A DNA stretch of 64,000 nt from CAVQWT01 sp963810815 (GCA_963810815.1 CAWEPB010000014.1:1-64000); one strand, 5' to 3'; shown: positions 1 through 8,199, numbered from the stretch's first letter. Notes: generated from the sequence alone by a model not told the origin. Program-made: numbers and translations.

Positions 1-406
1 TGGTGTCCCGCATCGCGAGCACGGTGCGCGTCGCGGGGAACGCCATGAACAGCAGGATGAGGAAGGGAATGACGGTCCAGATCACCTCGACCGTCGTGTT
101 CTCGTGGAATTGCGCGGCCTGGTGGCCCACCGACTTCCGGTGCTTGAAGATCGAGTAGAACATCACGCCGAACACGAGGACGAAGATGACCACGCAGACC
201 CACATGATGAACACGTGCAGGTCCTGGATCTGCGAGGCGATCGGGGTCACCGGCGGCTGGAAGTTGACCTCCCGCGCCGCCTGCGCCATCGCCGGCAGCG
301 CGGCCGCGGCCGCCATCGCCAGCCGGGTCGCCGCACGGGTGGCGGCATCGGTCATCCGCCGCCGCAATCCGCCGGACCCCTGCTTCATCGCTTCACTGCT
401 CACCAT
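1..406 (-). CDS. coxB: Cytochrome c oxidase subunit II, N-terminal part (cut by window start)
   Basis: Subunit II carries the CuA centre that accepts electrons from cytochrome c in the aa3-type terminal oxidase of the inner membrane. Only about 135 residues are inside the window. They show a signal peptide (hydrophobic stretch ending around LPAMAQAA), then the mature start REVNFQPPVTPIASQIQDLH and the two transmembrane helices typical of COX2 (VFIMWVCVVIFVLVFGVMFY and VIWTVIPFLILLFMAFPA). The CuA domain lies beyond base 1. I chose the ATG at 406 because a GAGG lies 5 nt upstream; in-frame ATGs at 388 and 355 are alternatives. The gene follows a DUF2244 gene on the same strand, a pairing common in betaproteobacteria. 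Confidence 0.9.
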   Translation of the reverse strand, partial: MVSSEAMKQGSGGLRRRMTDAATRAATRLAMAAAAALPAMAQAAREVNFQPPVTPIASQIQDLHVFIMWVCVVIFVLVFGVMFYSIFKHRKSVGHQAAQFHENTTVEVIWTVIPFLILLFMAFPATRTVLAMRDT

Positions 407-549
407 GCTGACCTCGACTCCGTGGTTCCCTGTTCGCTGGATCGCCGGACTCCGCTCGGGCGCGCCGCCGGGAGCCCCGCCCGCGCTGCCGGTCCGTCGC
501 ACCGGTCCTTCGTCACCCCTGCCCCGTCGCCGGCGGCCGGCCGGCGCCG

Positions 550-1062
550 CTATCGCCCGGTGAGCCGCCGCAACGACCGCGCCACGCGCACCCGCTCGTC
601 GGGCGGCAGCGCAGCGCCGAATTCGATCGCCTCGCCGGCGTAGCGCAGAGTGATCCGCGCGTCGTCCCGGCGAAATGCCCGCGGCGCGCCGCCCCATCCG
701 GCCGCTCCCGCGCCGTTCACTTCCACCCGCAGCCAGGCGCGGTTCCACTCGCGCACCGAAAACCGGCCGGCGATCGCCTGCTCGACCCGCACCCGGTCGC
801 CGACGACGGTCAACCGCTCCCAATCGCCGGATCGCCGTTCGATCCACGCGAACGCACCGGCAAGAACCCCGATCTCGAGCACCGAATACGCCGCCACGGG
901 CCACGCCCCGGCGGCGCTGAATAGCAGGGCGATCCCGAAGGAGATCGTCGCCAGCGACGCGAAAAGCGTCCACCGCTGCCCCCGCCGCAACGAATTGTTG
1001 CGCCGGGACACGACGCAGAATTCGGAATCGGCCGGCGGCGGCGCCATTGACGCGTTCTGCAT
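550..1062 (-). CDS. DUF2244 family integral membrane protein
   Basis: The protein of about 170 residues has two adjacent hydrophobic helices (around LFASLATISFGIALLFSAAG and VAAYSVLEIGVLAGAFAW), then a soluble part with an ERLTVVGDRVRVEQ segment and RVARSLRRL near the C-terminus. This is the DUF2244 pattern, a family of unknown function often found next to cytochrome oxidase genes in proteobacteria. I chose the ATG at 1062: a GAGGAAA lies about 7-10 nt upstream, and the predicted promoter would place transcription start near 1095. A start at 1092 would leave almost no leader. It probably forms an operon with coxB, 143 nt downstream; a role in oxidase assembly is only an inference from context. 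Confidence 0.75.
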   Translation of the reverse strand: MQNASMAPPPADSEFCVVSRRNNSLRRGQRWTLFASLATISFGIALLFSAAGAWPVAAYSVLEIGVLAGAFAWIERRSGDWERLTVVGDRVRVEQAIAGRFSVREWNRAWLRVEVNGAGAAGWGGAPRAFRRDDARITLRYAGEAIEFGAALPPDERVRVARSLRRLTGR

Positions 1063-1101
1063 CGCGAAATTTCCTCGACCGGGCTGCTGCAAAGCCGGCG
1101 G

Positions 1102-1129
1102 ATATTAGCATGGATCAAGAAAGCGACAA
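1102..1129 (-). promoter_or_regulatory. Sigma70-type promoter for DUF2244-coxB
   Basis: On the minus strand there is a TTGTCG (-35, bases 1124-1129), a 16-nt spacer and TAATAT (-10, bases 1102-1107). Transcription would start near 1095, about 33 nt before the chosen DUF2244 start codon. The rest of the stretch between bioD and the DUF2244 gene shows nothing further that I can support. Confidence 0.55.
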
Positions 1130-1300
1130 GTATCGCCAACCGATGTCGCGGACGCGGGCGCGCGGCGCGCCACGAACGGGGGGTGGCGCAACTCCCCGGA
1201 CATCGTATATGCGCCGGAGCGAACATGCCGGCGGGCTGCCGCCGCAGAACGCACCTTTGGCGCGATTTTCCGGCATCGGCCGCGAATCCCGTCCGCTGGC

Positions 1301-2083
1301 TCAGTTTTGCCCGGCGTCGCCCAGTGTCGTCCAGCGTCGGTCGGCTTCGTTCAGGGTCGTGTCGCCGCCGGATGGGTCCCCGCGGGCTCCTCCGGGCGCC
1401 CGCGGGCGCCACGCAGCCGGCAGCGCCAGCACGGTGGGGACCACGGGATCCGGCTGCCAGTCGAGATCGTCCCAGCGCGGCGCGGCCAGGCGCGCATCGA
1501 GCGCCGCCACGCTTTCCGCCGCCGCCGCCATCGCCGGATCGATCCGGTTGGCGACCCAGCCCGCGAGCTCGAGGCCGCGGGCGTGGATCGCGACTGCCGA
1601 CAGCAGCGCGTGGTTGAGGCAGCCCAGCCGGATGCCGACGACGAGCAGCACCGGCAGGCGCAGGCGCACGGCGATGTCGAGCACGTCGCTGCGGTCGTCG
1701 AGCGGCACCAGCGCGCCGCCGGCGCCCTCGACGACGACCAGGTCCGCCCGCCGCGCGAGCGCCGCGTACGCGGCGGCGATGACGTCGAGATCGATGCGAC
1801 GGCCGGCCGCCGTCGCGGCGACATGCGGCGCGATCGCGGGCACGAAGGCGTAGGGGTTGACGGCGTCGAGCGGCGCCGCGACGTTGCCCGCGGCGTCGAG
1901 CGCGAGGACGTCGGCGTTGACGCCGGTGCCGGGCTCGACGCCCGCCGCCACCGGCTTCATGCCGACCGCGCGGCCGCCGGCGGCGCCGAAGGCGCGCAGC
2001 AGCGCGGCGGCGACCCGCGTCTTCCCGACGCCGGTGTCGGTGCCGGTGACGAGGATGCCGCGCGCGGACGGGGGGGCGTTCAC
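1301..2083 (-). CDS. bioD: Dethiobiotin synthetase
   Basis: BioD closes the ureido ring of dethiobiotin from 7,8-diaminononanoate, CO2 and ATP, the penultimate biotin step. The P-loop GTDTGVGKT is at residues 14-22, followed by MKPVAAG and by the DLVVVEGAGGALVPL nucleotide/substrate segment. The 260-residue length exceeds the usual 220-240 because of a polar C-terminal tail of about 30 residues without family features. The start is the GTG at 2083, which overlaps the bioC stop by 4 nt (GTGA) and implies translational coupling. It is the last gene of the bioB-F-H-C-D operon. Confidence 0.93.
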   Translation of the reverse strand: MNAPPSARGILVTGTDTGVGKTRVAAALLRAFGAAGGRAVGMKPVAAGVEPGTGVNADVLALDAAGNVAAPLDAVNPYAFVPAIAPHVAATAAGRRIDLDVIAAAYAALARRADLVVVEGAGGALVPLDDRSDVLDIAVRLRLPVLLVVGIRLGCLNHALLSAVAIHARGLELAGWVANRIDPAMAAAAESVAALDARLAAPRWDDLDWQPDPVVPTVLALPAAWRPRAPGGARGDPSGGDTTLNEADRRWTTLGDAGQN

Positions 2084-3060
2084 GGACGACCGCCGCCGGC
2101 AGTGCCGCGCCGGCGCGGCGACGGCACGGCGGCGAGCGCGTGTCCTTCGGGCGATCGCGTCGGCGCGACTTTCCACGCGTGGCCGTAGATCACTTCCCAG
2201 GTCGACGGGATGCGGCCGTCGCGGCGCATCCCGTCCAGGACCGCGAGCGCGCGCGCGAAGCGGTGGCGGCCGGTCAGCCCGCGCGCGCGGCCGAGCGCCG
2301 CGTTGGTCGCGCCGATCGCCTTCAGGTCGCGCAGCATCGCCTTCGGCTCGGCGTAGGTCAGCGTCATCGTCTCCATCTGCATCACCGGGTCGGCGAAGCC
2401 GGTGTGCACCAGCGCGTCGCCCAGGTCGTGCATGTCGACGAACTGCGACACGCGGGGCCGGCCGTCGGCGGCGGCGAAAGCCGCGCGCAGCTCGCGCAGC
2501 GTGTCGGGACCGAAGGTCGTGAACGTGAACAGGCCGCCGACCGCGAGCACGCGATGCACCTCGGCGAACACCCGCGCCGGATCGTTCTCCCACTGCAGCG
2601 CGAGATTGCTCCAGGCCAGTTCGAACGTCGCGGGCGCCAGCGGCAGCGCCGCCATGTCCGCACCGACGAACGCCGCCGGGCGCGGCGCGGTCCGACCCCA
2701 CCCGGGCCCCAGCGCCGAGGCGAGCCGCGCGAGCGCCCCGCGGCGCTCCTTCGTCTTCAGCCGCGCGCACTCGAGCATCGGCAGCGCGATGTCGACGGCG
2801 ACGCGTTGCGCCTGGGGGTAGCGCAGCGCGAGTTCGCCCAGCGCTTCGCCGGTGCCGCAGCCGAGATCGAGAATGCGCGCCGGCGCGAGGCGGACGACGT
2901 CGAGCCGCTCCATCATCCGCGCGCCGATCTCCTTCTGCAGCACGGCCGCGGCATCGTAGGTCGCCGCGGCGCGACCGAAATGGCGGCGCACCGCCTGCGG
3001 GTCGAGCGCCCGGGCGGGCGCGGGCGGACGGTTCGGTCCCGCGGTCGGATCAGCGGCCAT
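2080..3060 (-). CDS. bioC: Malonyl-ACP O-methyltransferase BioC
   Basis: BioC methylates the free carboxyl of malonyl-ACP so that pimelate can be built by the fatty-acid synthase. The 326-residue protein begins with the family N-terminus (VRRHFGRAAATYD, residues 24-36) and carries the SAM-binding motif ILDLGCGTGEAL at 63-74 and FELAWSNLALQW further on. It overlaps the end of bioH by 11 nt and the start of bioD by 4 nt. It is somewhat longer than E. coli BioC (about 250 residues), mainly through a basic, Gly/Arg-rich C-terminal tail. Confidence 0.92.
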   Translation of the reverse strand: MAADPTAGPNRPPAPARALDPQAVRRHFGRAAATYDAAAVLQKEIGARMMERLDVVRLAPARILDLGCGTGEALGELALRYPQAQRVAVDIALPMLECARLKTKERRGALARLASALGPGWGRTAPRPAAFVGADMAALPLAPATFELAWSNLALQWENDPARVFAEVHRVLAVGGLFTFTTFGPDTLRELRAAFAAADGRPRVSQFVDMHDLGDALVHTGFADPVMQMETMTLTYAEPKAMLRDLKAIGATNAALGRARGLTGRHRFARALAVLDGMRRDGRIPSTWEVIYGHAWKVAPTRSPEGHALAAVPSPRRRGTAGGGRP

Positions 3061-3967
3061 CGAGGAACGCGTCCATGGCGGCGTGGAACTCGTCGGGATG
3101 GGAAAGGAACGGCACGTGCGCGGCGCCGGCGATCTCGACGCCGCTCGCGTTCGGCAGCGTCGCGGCGAGCCAGCGCCCCGCCCCGGGCGGCGTCAGCGTG
3201 TCGCGCCCGCCGCCGATGACCAGCGTCGGCGCGGCGATCGCGGGCACCTCGGGGCGCAGGTCCAGGCCCGCGAGCAGCGCCAGCGCGTCGCGCAGCACGG
3301 TCGGCGACGGCTCGCCGCGCGCGAACAGCTCGTGCCGCAGCGCGTGCAGCGCCGCGCGGCCGTGGTCGCTGCCGTGCACCTGCAAAGCCAGGAAGCGTTG
3401 CAGCGTGTGCCGCCACGACACCGCAAGTTCGTCGCCGAAGCGCGCGAGCGTCTCCGCGCCCATCGCGTGCGGCCAGTCCGCACCGGCGACGAAGCGCGGC
3501 GAGGCACCGACCAGCGCCAGCCGGCTCACGCGGTCGGGGTGCGCGTGCGCGTACGCCAGGGCGACGGCCGCGCCGAGCGACCAGCCGACCAGCGCGACGG
3601 GCGCTCGAACGCCACGGCGCCCTTCCCCCCCCTCGCCGTCGGCGGCGGCCGCGTCGTCCAGCGAGTCGAGCGTGGCATCGAGCGCGGCGACCACGGCATC
3701 CAGCGAACACTCCACCGGCGCCGGGCTGTGCCCGTGCCCGGGCAGGTCCACCGCGTGCACCCGGTGTCGTGGCGACAGGCGCGCCATCACCGGCGCGAAC
3801 AGGCCGCCGTGCATCGCCCAGCCGTGCAGCAGCACGACCGGCGAACCGGCGCCCGCGCTTTCGACGTGCAGGCGCCGGTCCTGCGACCGCGCGACGACGC
3901 CGGCGGAGGCTGCCGCGGTGGCGCCCCGATCCGCGGTGGCGCCCCGATCGTGGGTGGCCGCGCTCAT
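3050..3967 (-). CDS. bioH: Pimeloyl-ACP methyl ester esterase BioH
   Basis: BioH removes the methyl group installed by BioC and releases pimeloyl-ACP. The alpha/beta-hydrolase triad is visible: Ser130 in GWSLG, Asp256 in GGGRDTLTPP and His284 in GAAHVPF, with the oxyanion motif LLHGWAMHG near residue 48. The ATG at 3967 overlaps the bioF stop by 4 nt (ATGA), which fixes the start. The first ~30 residues are an extra low-complexity segment containing DRGATADRGATAA, encoded partly by a two-copy 18-bp repeat at 3914-3949. The length of 305 residues exceeds the usual ~256. Confidence 0.9.
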   Translation of the reverse strand: MSAATHDRGATADRGATAAASAGVVARSQDRRLHVESAGAGSPVVLLHGWAMHGGLFAPVMARLSPRHRVHAVDLPGHGHSPAPVECSLDAVVAALDATLDSLDDAAAADGEGGEGRRGVRAPVALVGWSLGAAVALAYAHAHPDRVSRLALVGASPRFVAGADWPHAMGAETLARFGDELAVSWRHTLQRFLALQVHGSDHGRAALHALRHELFARGEPSPTVLRDALALLAGLDLRPEVPAIAAPTLVIGGGRDTLTPPGAGRWLAATLPNASGVEIAGAAHVPFLSHPDEFHAAMDAFLDGR

Positions 3968-5169
3968 CCGAGGTCGCTCCGCGTGCACGCCGGCGCCAGC
4001 GCCGCGAACGCCGCGAGCAGCGCGTCGATGTCGTCGCCCGTGTGGGCCGCCGACAGCGACACGCGCAGCCGCGCCGTGCCCTCCGGCACCGTCGGCGGCC
4101 GGATGGCCGGCACGTAGAAGCCGCGCTGCCACAGGCCCTCGGCGAGCGCCATCGCCGCGTCGTTGGCGCCGACGATCACCGGCTGGATCGCCGTCGACGA
4201 CGCCGCGAGGCGCCACGGCAGCGCCGCCATCCCGGCGCGGAAGCGCGCGATGTTCGCGAACAGGCGCGCCCTCCGCAGCGGCTCGTCGCGGATCAGCGCG
4301 ACGCTCGTCGACAGCGCATGCGCGAGCGCCGGCGGCGCGGCGGTCGTGTAGATGTACGGCCGGGCGGTCTGGACCAGCGTCTCGATCACCGACGGGTGCG
4401 CGGCGACGAATGCCCCGGCGACGCCGGCGGCCTTCCCCAGCGTGCCCATCACGACGATGCGATCGGACTCGAGGCCGGCGGCGGCAACGCTGCCGCGCCC
4501 TTCACCCAGCACGCCGAAGCCGTGGGCGTCGTCGACGACCAGCCAGGCGTCGTGGCGCTCGGCCAGCGCGAAGAGCCCGGCCAGCGGCGCCACGTCGCCG
4601 TCCATGCTGAACACGCCGTCGGTGACGATGAGCCGGCGCCTTGCCGGCGTGCGCTCGAGCGCGGCGGCAAGCCCGTCGACGTCGGCGTGGGGATAGCGGA
4701 CGAAGCGCGCGCGCGACAGCAGCGCGCCGTCGTTGAGGCAGGCGTGATTGAGCCGGTCGGCGAAGATCGCGTCGTCGCGGCCGGCCAGCGCGGTGAGCAG
4801 CGCGAGGTTGGCGAGCCAGCCCGACGAGAACGTCAGCGCCGCGGCGCCGGGCAGCGGCGCGACGAATTCGGCGAGCGCCGTCTCGAGCGCCGCGTGCGCG
4901 GCACCGTGGCCGCCGACCAGGTGCGACGCGCCGGCGCCGGCGCCCCAGCGCGTCGCGCCGTCGCGCAGCGCGGCCACGACGCCCGGATCCGCGGCGAGGC
5001 CCAGATAGTCGTTGCTCGAGAACGCGATGACGGTGCGGCCGTCGATGACGGCGCGCGGCGCCGCCGGCGTCTCGAGCGTGCGGCGGCTGCGCGCGAGGCC
5101 CGCCGCGCGCCGCGCTTCGAGGTCGCCGTCGAGCGCGGCGATGAGGGTGTTCTGCGGCGCCGCGGTCAC
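3964..5169 (-). CDS. bioF: 8-amino-7-oxononanoate synthase
   Basis: BioF is the PLP-dependent alpha-oxoamine synthase that condenses pimeloyl-ACP with L-alanine. The 401-residue protein has FSSNDYLGLA (50-59), the substrate-pocket segment ASHLVGGHGAAHAALE (81-96), VVDDAHGFGVLG (211-222) and the PLP lysine Lys246 in MGTLGKAAG. Translation most likely begins at the GTG at 5169, which overlaps the bioB stop as GTGA. Confidence 0.95.
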   Translation of the reverse strand: MTAAPQNTLIAALDGDLEARRAAGLARSRRTLETPAAPRAVIDGRTVIAFSSNDYLGLAADPGVVAALRDGATRWGAGAGASHLVGGHGAAHAALETALAEFVAPLPGAAALTFSSGWLANLALLTALAGRDDAIFADRLNHACLNDGALLSRARFVRYPHADVDGLAAALERTPARRRLIVTDGVFSMDGDVAPLAGLFALAERHDAWLVVDDAHGFGVLGEGRGSVAAAGLESDRIVVMGTLGKAAGVAGAFVAAHPSVIETLVQTARPYIYTTAAPPALAHALSTSVALIRDEPLRRARLFANIARFRAGMAALPWRLAASSTAIQPVIVGANDAAMALAEGLWQRGFYVPAIRPPTVPEGTARLRVSLSAAHTGDDIDALLAAFAALAPACTRSDLG

Positions 5170-6266
5170 GCCGTCGCGAGGCCCAGCGCGGACAGCAGTG
5201 CGCGATCGGCGTCGACGTCGGGATTGCCGGTCGTCAGCAGCCGGTCGCCGTAGAAGATCGAGTTGGCGCCGGCGAGGAAGCACAGCGCCTGCACCGCGTC
5301 GCCCAGCTCGCGCCGCCCGGCCGACAGCCGCACCATCGCCTTCGGCATCGTCAGCCGCGCGACGGCGATGGTGCGCACGAACTCCAGCGGCGCCAGCGCG
5401 GATTCGCCGCCGAGCCGGTCGTGCAGCGGCGTGCCCTCGACCTGCACGAGGTGGTTGATCGGCACCGATTCGGGGTACGGGTCCAGGTTGGCGAGCTGCG
5501 CGATCAGCCCCGCGCGCTCGCGCCGCGATTCGCCCATGCCGACGATGCCGCCGCAGCAGACGTTGATGCCCGCCTCGCGCACGCGATCGAGCGTGTCGAG
5601 GCGATCGCGGTAGTCGCGGGTGGTGACGATGTCGCCGTAGAACTCCGGCGCGGTGTCGAGATTGTGGTTGTAGTAGTCGAGCCCGGCGTCCTTCAGCGCC
5701 TGCGCCTGCCCGTCCTTCAGCATCCCGAGCGTGCAGCAGGTCTCGAGGCCCTCGGCCTTGACCGCGCGGACCATGTCGAGCACCGGCGCAAGGTCACGGT
5801 CCTTCGGGCCGCGCCAGGCGGCACCCATGCAGAACCGGGACGCCCCGGCGGCCCTGGCCGCGCGCGCGGCGGCGACGACCTCGTCGACTGCGAGCAGCGC
5901 CTCGTTCCCGACGCCGGTGTGGTGCCGCGCCGCCTGCGGGCAGTAGCCGCAGTCCTCGGAACAGCCGCCGGTCTTGATCGACAGCAGCGTCGACAGCTGC
6001 ACGGTGTCCGGCGCATGGTGCTCGCGGTGCGTCGCCTGCGCCCGGTGCAGCAGGTCGGTGAACGGCAATGCGAACAGCGCTTCGACGGCGTCGACGGTCC
6101 ACCGCACCCGCGCCGCGGGTACATCGCGGGCGGCGCCGGGCTTCTCGGCCTTCTCGGCCTTCTCGGCCTTCTCGGCCTCCTCGGCCTTCGCGGCCTTCGC
6201 GGCCTTCGCGGCATGGTCGGAGCAGGCGGCGGCGGTCATGCGTTCGGCGGATGGCGGGACGGACAT
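5166..6266 (-). CDS. bioB: Biotin synthase with a repetitive N-terminal extension
   Basis: BioB is the radical-SAM enzyme that inserts sulfur into dethiobiotin. The [4Fe-4S] motif CSEDCGYC gives Cys102, Cys106 and Cys109. Other family blocks are present: GASRFCMGAAWRGP, YNHNLDT, GINVCCGGIVGMGE and SAGRRELGD. Compared with E. coli BioB the cluster cysteines are shifted by about 49 residues. The extra N-terminus is Ala/Lys/Glu-rich (KAEKAEKAEKAEK type) and encoded by a 9-bp tandem array. I chose the ATG at 6266; an ATG at 6239 is also in frame and neither has a strong ribosome binding site. It is the first gene of the bio operon. Confidence 0.94.
   Translation of the reverse strand: MSVPPSAERMTAAACSDHAAKAAKAAKAEEAEKAEKAEKAEKPGAARDVPAARVRWTVDAVEALFALPFTDLLHRAQATHREHHAPDTVQLSTLLSIKTGGCSEDCGYCPQAARHHTGVGNEALLAVDEVVAAARAARAAGASRFCMGAAWRGPKDRDLAPVLDMVRAVKAEGLETCCTLGMLKDGQAQALKDAGLDYYNHNLDTAPEFYGDIVTTRDYRDRLDTLDRVREAGINVCCGGIVGMGESRRERAGLIAQLANLDPYPESVPINHLVQVEGTPLHDRLGGESALAPLEFVRTIAVARLTMPKAMVRLSAGRRELGDAVQALCFLAGANSIFYGDRLLTTGNPDVDADRALLSALGLATA
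6141..6212. repeat. 9-bp tandem repeat inside the 5' part of bioB
   Basis: Eight contiguous 9-bp units read, on the plus strand, cttctcggc four times, ctcctcggc once and cttcgcggc three times. On the coding strand they give Ala-Lys-Ala/Glu-type tripeptides. The unit length keeps the frame, so a change in copy number would only change the length of the BioB N-terminal extension. Confidence 0.9.
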
Positions 6267-6302
6267 CGTGGTGCGAGGCTCCGGATCGGCAGGTTGCGGC
6301 CG

Positions 6303-6331
6303 ACTATCGGGGGAGGCCTTCGCCTTGTCAA
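6303..6331 (-). promoter_or_regulatory. Sigma70-type promoter of the bio operon
   Basis: The minus strand has a perfect TTGACA (-35, bases 6326-6331), a 17-nt spacer and GATAGT (-10, bases 6303-6308, four of six consensus matches). Transcription would start near 6296, about 30 nt upstream of bioB. An inverted repeat GTCAAA-N16-TTTGAC (6327-6354) overlaps the -35 and could be an operator. It does not look like the BirA or BioR sites I know. Confidence 0.65.
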
Positions 6332-6398
6332 ACGAACGCGGCGCGGCATTTGACTGCTTTAGCCGTCGCGGGGCGGGCACGGACCGCCCGGGCCCCCG

Positions 6399-7148
6399 AT
6401 GACGCCGCCGCTGCGCGCGTCCGCCGGGCTCGCGCTGCTTCGCTCCGGCCTGCCGCAACGCTGCGTGCTGTGCGCCGGGGCCGCGGGCACGGCGCTGGTG
6501 TGCGCAACCTGCGCCCGCGGGATGCCACGGCTGGCATCGCCCTGCCCGGTCTGCGCGCTGCCGTCGGGCGCCGCGGGCCTCGCCGGTGGAACGGCCGCGC
6601 CCTGCGGTGCCTGCCTCGGGCATCCGCCACCGTATGCCGCCACGCTGGCGGCGTTCGTCTACGCCTTTCCGGTCGACCGGCTGCTGCAGGCGCTGAAGTA
6701 CGGCGGCCGCGTCGCGCTGGCCGACTATGCCGGCGCGGAGCTCGCGGCGACGGTCGCCGCGGCGCTGGCCGTCGACGGCCCCGGACGCCGGCCGCAGGTC
6801 GTGTGCGCGATGCCGCTCGCGCCGGCTCGACAGCGCGAACGCGGGTTCAACCAGGCGCAGGAACTCGCGCGCCGCGTCGCCGCCGCGCTCGGCTTGCCGC
6901 TCGCCGCGCCGCTCGAGCGCCGCCGCCACGGCGACCCCCAGGCGGCGCTGGCGTGGTCGGCGCGCGTGCGCAACGTCGCCGGCGCGTTCGCCTGCACCGG
7001 CGACGTCCGCGGGATGCGGATCGCGCTGGTCGACGACGTGATGACCACCGGCGCGACGGTCGCCGCGGCCGCGACGGCGCTGGTCGATGCCGGCGCCGCG
7101 GCGGTCGAGGCGTGGGTCGTCGCGCGCACGCTGCCGCCCGGACGATGA
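6399..7148 (+). CDS. comF: ComF family phosphoribosyltransferase-like protein
   Basis: ComF-family proteins join an N-terminal zinc-finger region to a type I phosphoribosyltransferase fold and are linked to DNA uptake in some bacteria. Four CxxC pairs are present at residues 22/25, 35/38, 49/52 and 69/72. They are followed by the family block PLAPARQRERGFNQAQELAR and the PRPP-binding loop LVDDVMTTGATV near residues 209-220. It is divergent from bioB across a 132-nt gap; in other proteobacteria comF/gntX is likewise often next to bio genes. The substrate is unknown for the family. Confidence 0.88.
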   Translation: MTPPLRASAGLALLRSGLPQRCVLCAGAAGTALVCATCARGMPRLASPCPVCALPSGAAGLAGGTAAPCGACLGHPPPYAATLAAFVYAFPVDRLLQALKYGGRVALADYAGAELAATVAAALAVDGPGRRPQVVCAMPLAPARQRERGFNQAQELARRVAAALGLPLAAPLERRRHGDPQAALAWSARVRNVAGAFACTGDVRGMRIALVDDVMTTGATVAAAATALVDAGAAAVEAWVVARTLPPGR

Positions 7149-7213
7149 GTTGCCGATCGCCCCGGTCTTCGTGCATGATCTGCGCCCGCATTTCAACCAG
7201 ATGGAGCCACGCC

Positions 7214-7606
7214 ATGTTCGGCCCGCTTTCGGTCCCCTTCGGGGCCAGGATGCTGTTCAACACCGTCAAGCTGAAACCCGGGGTGACCGCGGAAGACGTC
7301 GAGCTCGCCATCGGCGAAATGTGCAACGTCGTCAAGGACACCTACGGCGGCGACAAGGGCGGCTTCTGCGGCGGCCAGGTGTTCCGGTTCTCGGGCTTCG
7401 CCTCGGCCGAGGGCTCGCTGGGCGGCATCCAGCCGGCCGACGCGCACCTCGCGATCGTCACGTACTGGCGTTCGTTCGAGGAGCACGAGCGCTCGCACGC
7501 CGACCAGACCTTCAACGAGAAATTCGCCGCGCTGGCCAGCATGTGCAGCGAGAGCAGGGAACTCGGCTACGAGATGCTCTGGCAGGGCGCGCCCGAGGCC
7601 CGGTAG
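7214..7606 (+). CDS. Conserved-looking small soluble protein of unknown function
   Basis: This 130-residue protein is not one I recognise. It has no signal peptide or membrane segment. Visible features are LFNTVKLKPGVTAEDVELAI near the start, a Gly/Cys-rich KGGFCGGQVFRFSGF, a YWRSFEEHERSHADQTFNEKF segment and Cys in MCSESRELGYEM. The alternation of a short strand, a helix and a second half with YWRSFEEHERSH resembles dimeric alpha/beta-barrel (ABM/EthD-like) proteins, but that is only an impression. The ATG at 7214 has GGAG 7 nt upstream. It sits between comF and a rhodanese gene on the same strand. Confidence 0.7.
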   Translation: MFGPLSVPFGARMLFNTVKLKPGVTAEDVELAIGEMCNVVKDTYGGDKGGFCGGQVFRFSGFASAEGSLGGIQPADAHLAIVTYWRSFEEHERSHADQTFNEKFAALASMCSESRELGYEMLWQGAPEAR

Positions 7607-7653
7607 CGGACACGGTGCCCGAACCCCGGATCCTGGCGCGGAGGGAAACACCG

Positions 7654-8118
7654 ATGAGACGCTATTCCGACCTCCTGGCCGACGCGTTGCTGCGCGTGCG
7701 GGAAATCCAGCCCTGGGATCTCAGCAAGCAGCTGGAGCGCGAGCCGCCGCCGCTGGTGCTCGACGTCCGCGAGCCGGCGGAATTCGCCCTGGCGCAGATC
7801 CCGGGCTCGATCAACGTGCCGCGCGGCGTGCTGGAGCAGGCCTGCGAGTGGGACTACGAGGAAACCGTGCCCGAGCTCGCGAGCCGGCACGAGCGGACGA
7901 TCGTGGTCGTCTGCCGCTCGGGCAATCGTTCCGTGCTCGCCGCCGACGTGATGCTCGAAATGGGATTCGTCGACGTGGTGTCGCTGAAGACCGGCGTGCG
8001 CGGCTGGAACGACTTCGAGCAACCGCTGGTCGACGGGCGGGGACTCGCCGTCGATGGCGACGAGGCGGATCGCCGACTCCTGCCGAAGGTACGGCCGGAG
8101 CAGCAGCGCCCCCGCTGA
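7654..8118 (+). CDS. Rhodanese-like sulfurtransferase domain protein
   Basis: A single rhodanese domain of 154 residues. It has LVLDVREPAEFALAQIPGS at residues 34-52 and the active-site loop VVVCRSGNRS with the persulfide cysteine at 87; LKTGVRGWND completes the fold. No signal peptide is present, so it should be cytoplasmic. The ribosome binding site GGAGGG lies 8-10 nt before the ATG. The C-terminal ~30 residues are polar and outside the domain. Its sulfur donor and acceptor cannot be told from the sequence. Confidence 0.88.
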   Translation: MRRYSDLLADALLRVREIQPWDLSKQLEREPPPLVLDVREPAEFALAQIPGSINVPRGVLEQACEWDYEETVPELASRHERTIVVVCRSGNRSVLAADVMLEMGFVDVVSLKTGVRGWNDFEQPLVDGRGLAVDGDEADRRLLPKVRPEQQRPR

Positions 8119-8199
8119 GCTTGCATCGGCTCGTCCCCGTCCGGATCCGCCGCGGGCGCGACCGGCCGCGGCCGCGCCCGGCACGCTATCCTTGCCGGC

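Noticed and set aside
6141..6212. Possible CRISPR array or regulatory iteron in the 9-bp repeats
   Set aside because: Units are contiguous with no spacers, lie inside bioB and are in phase with its codons.
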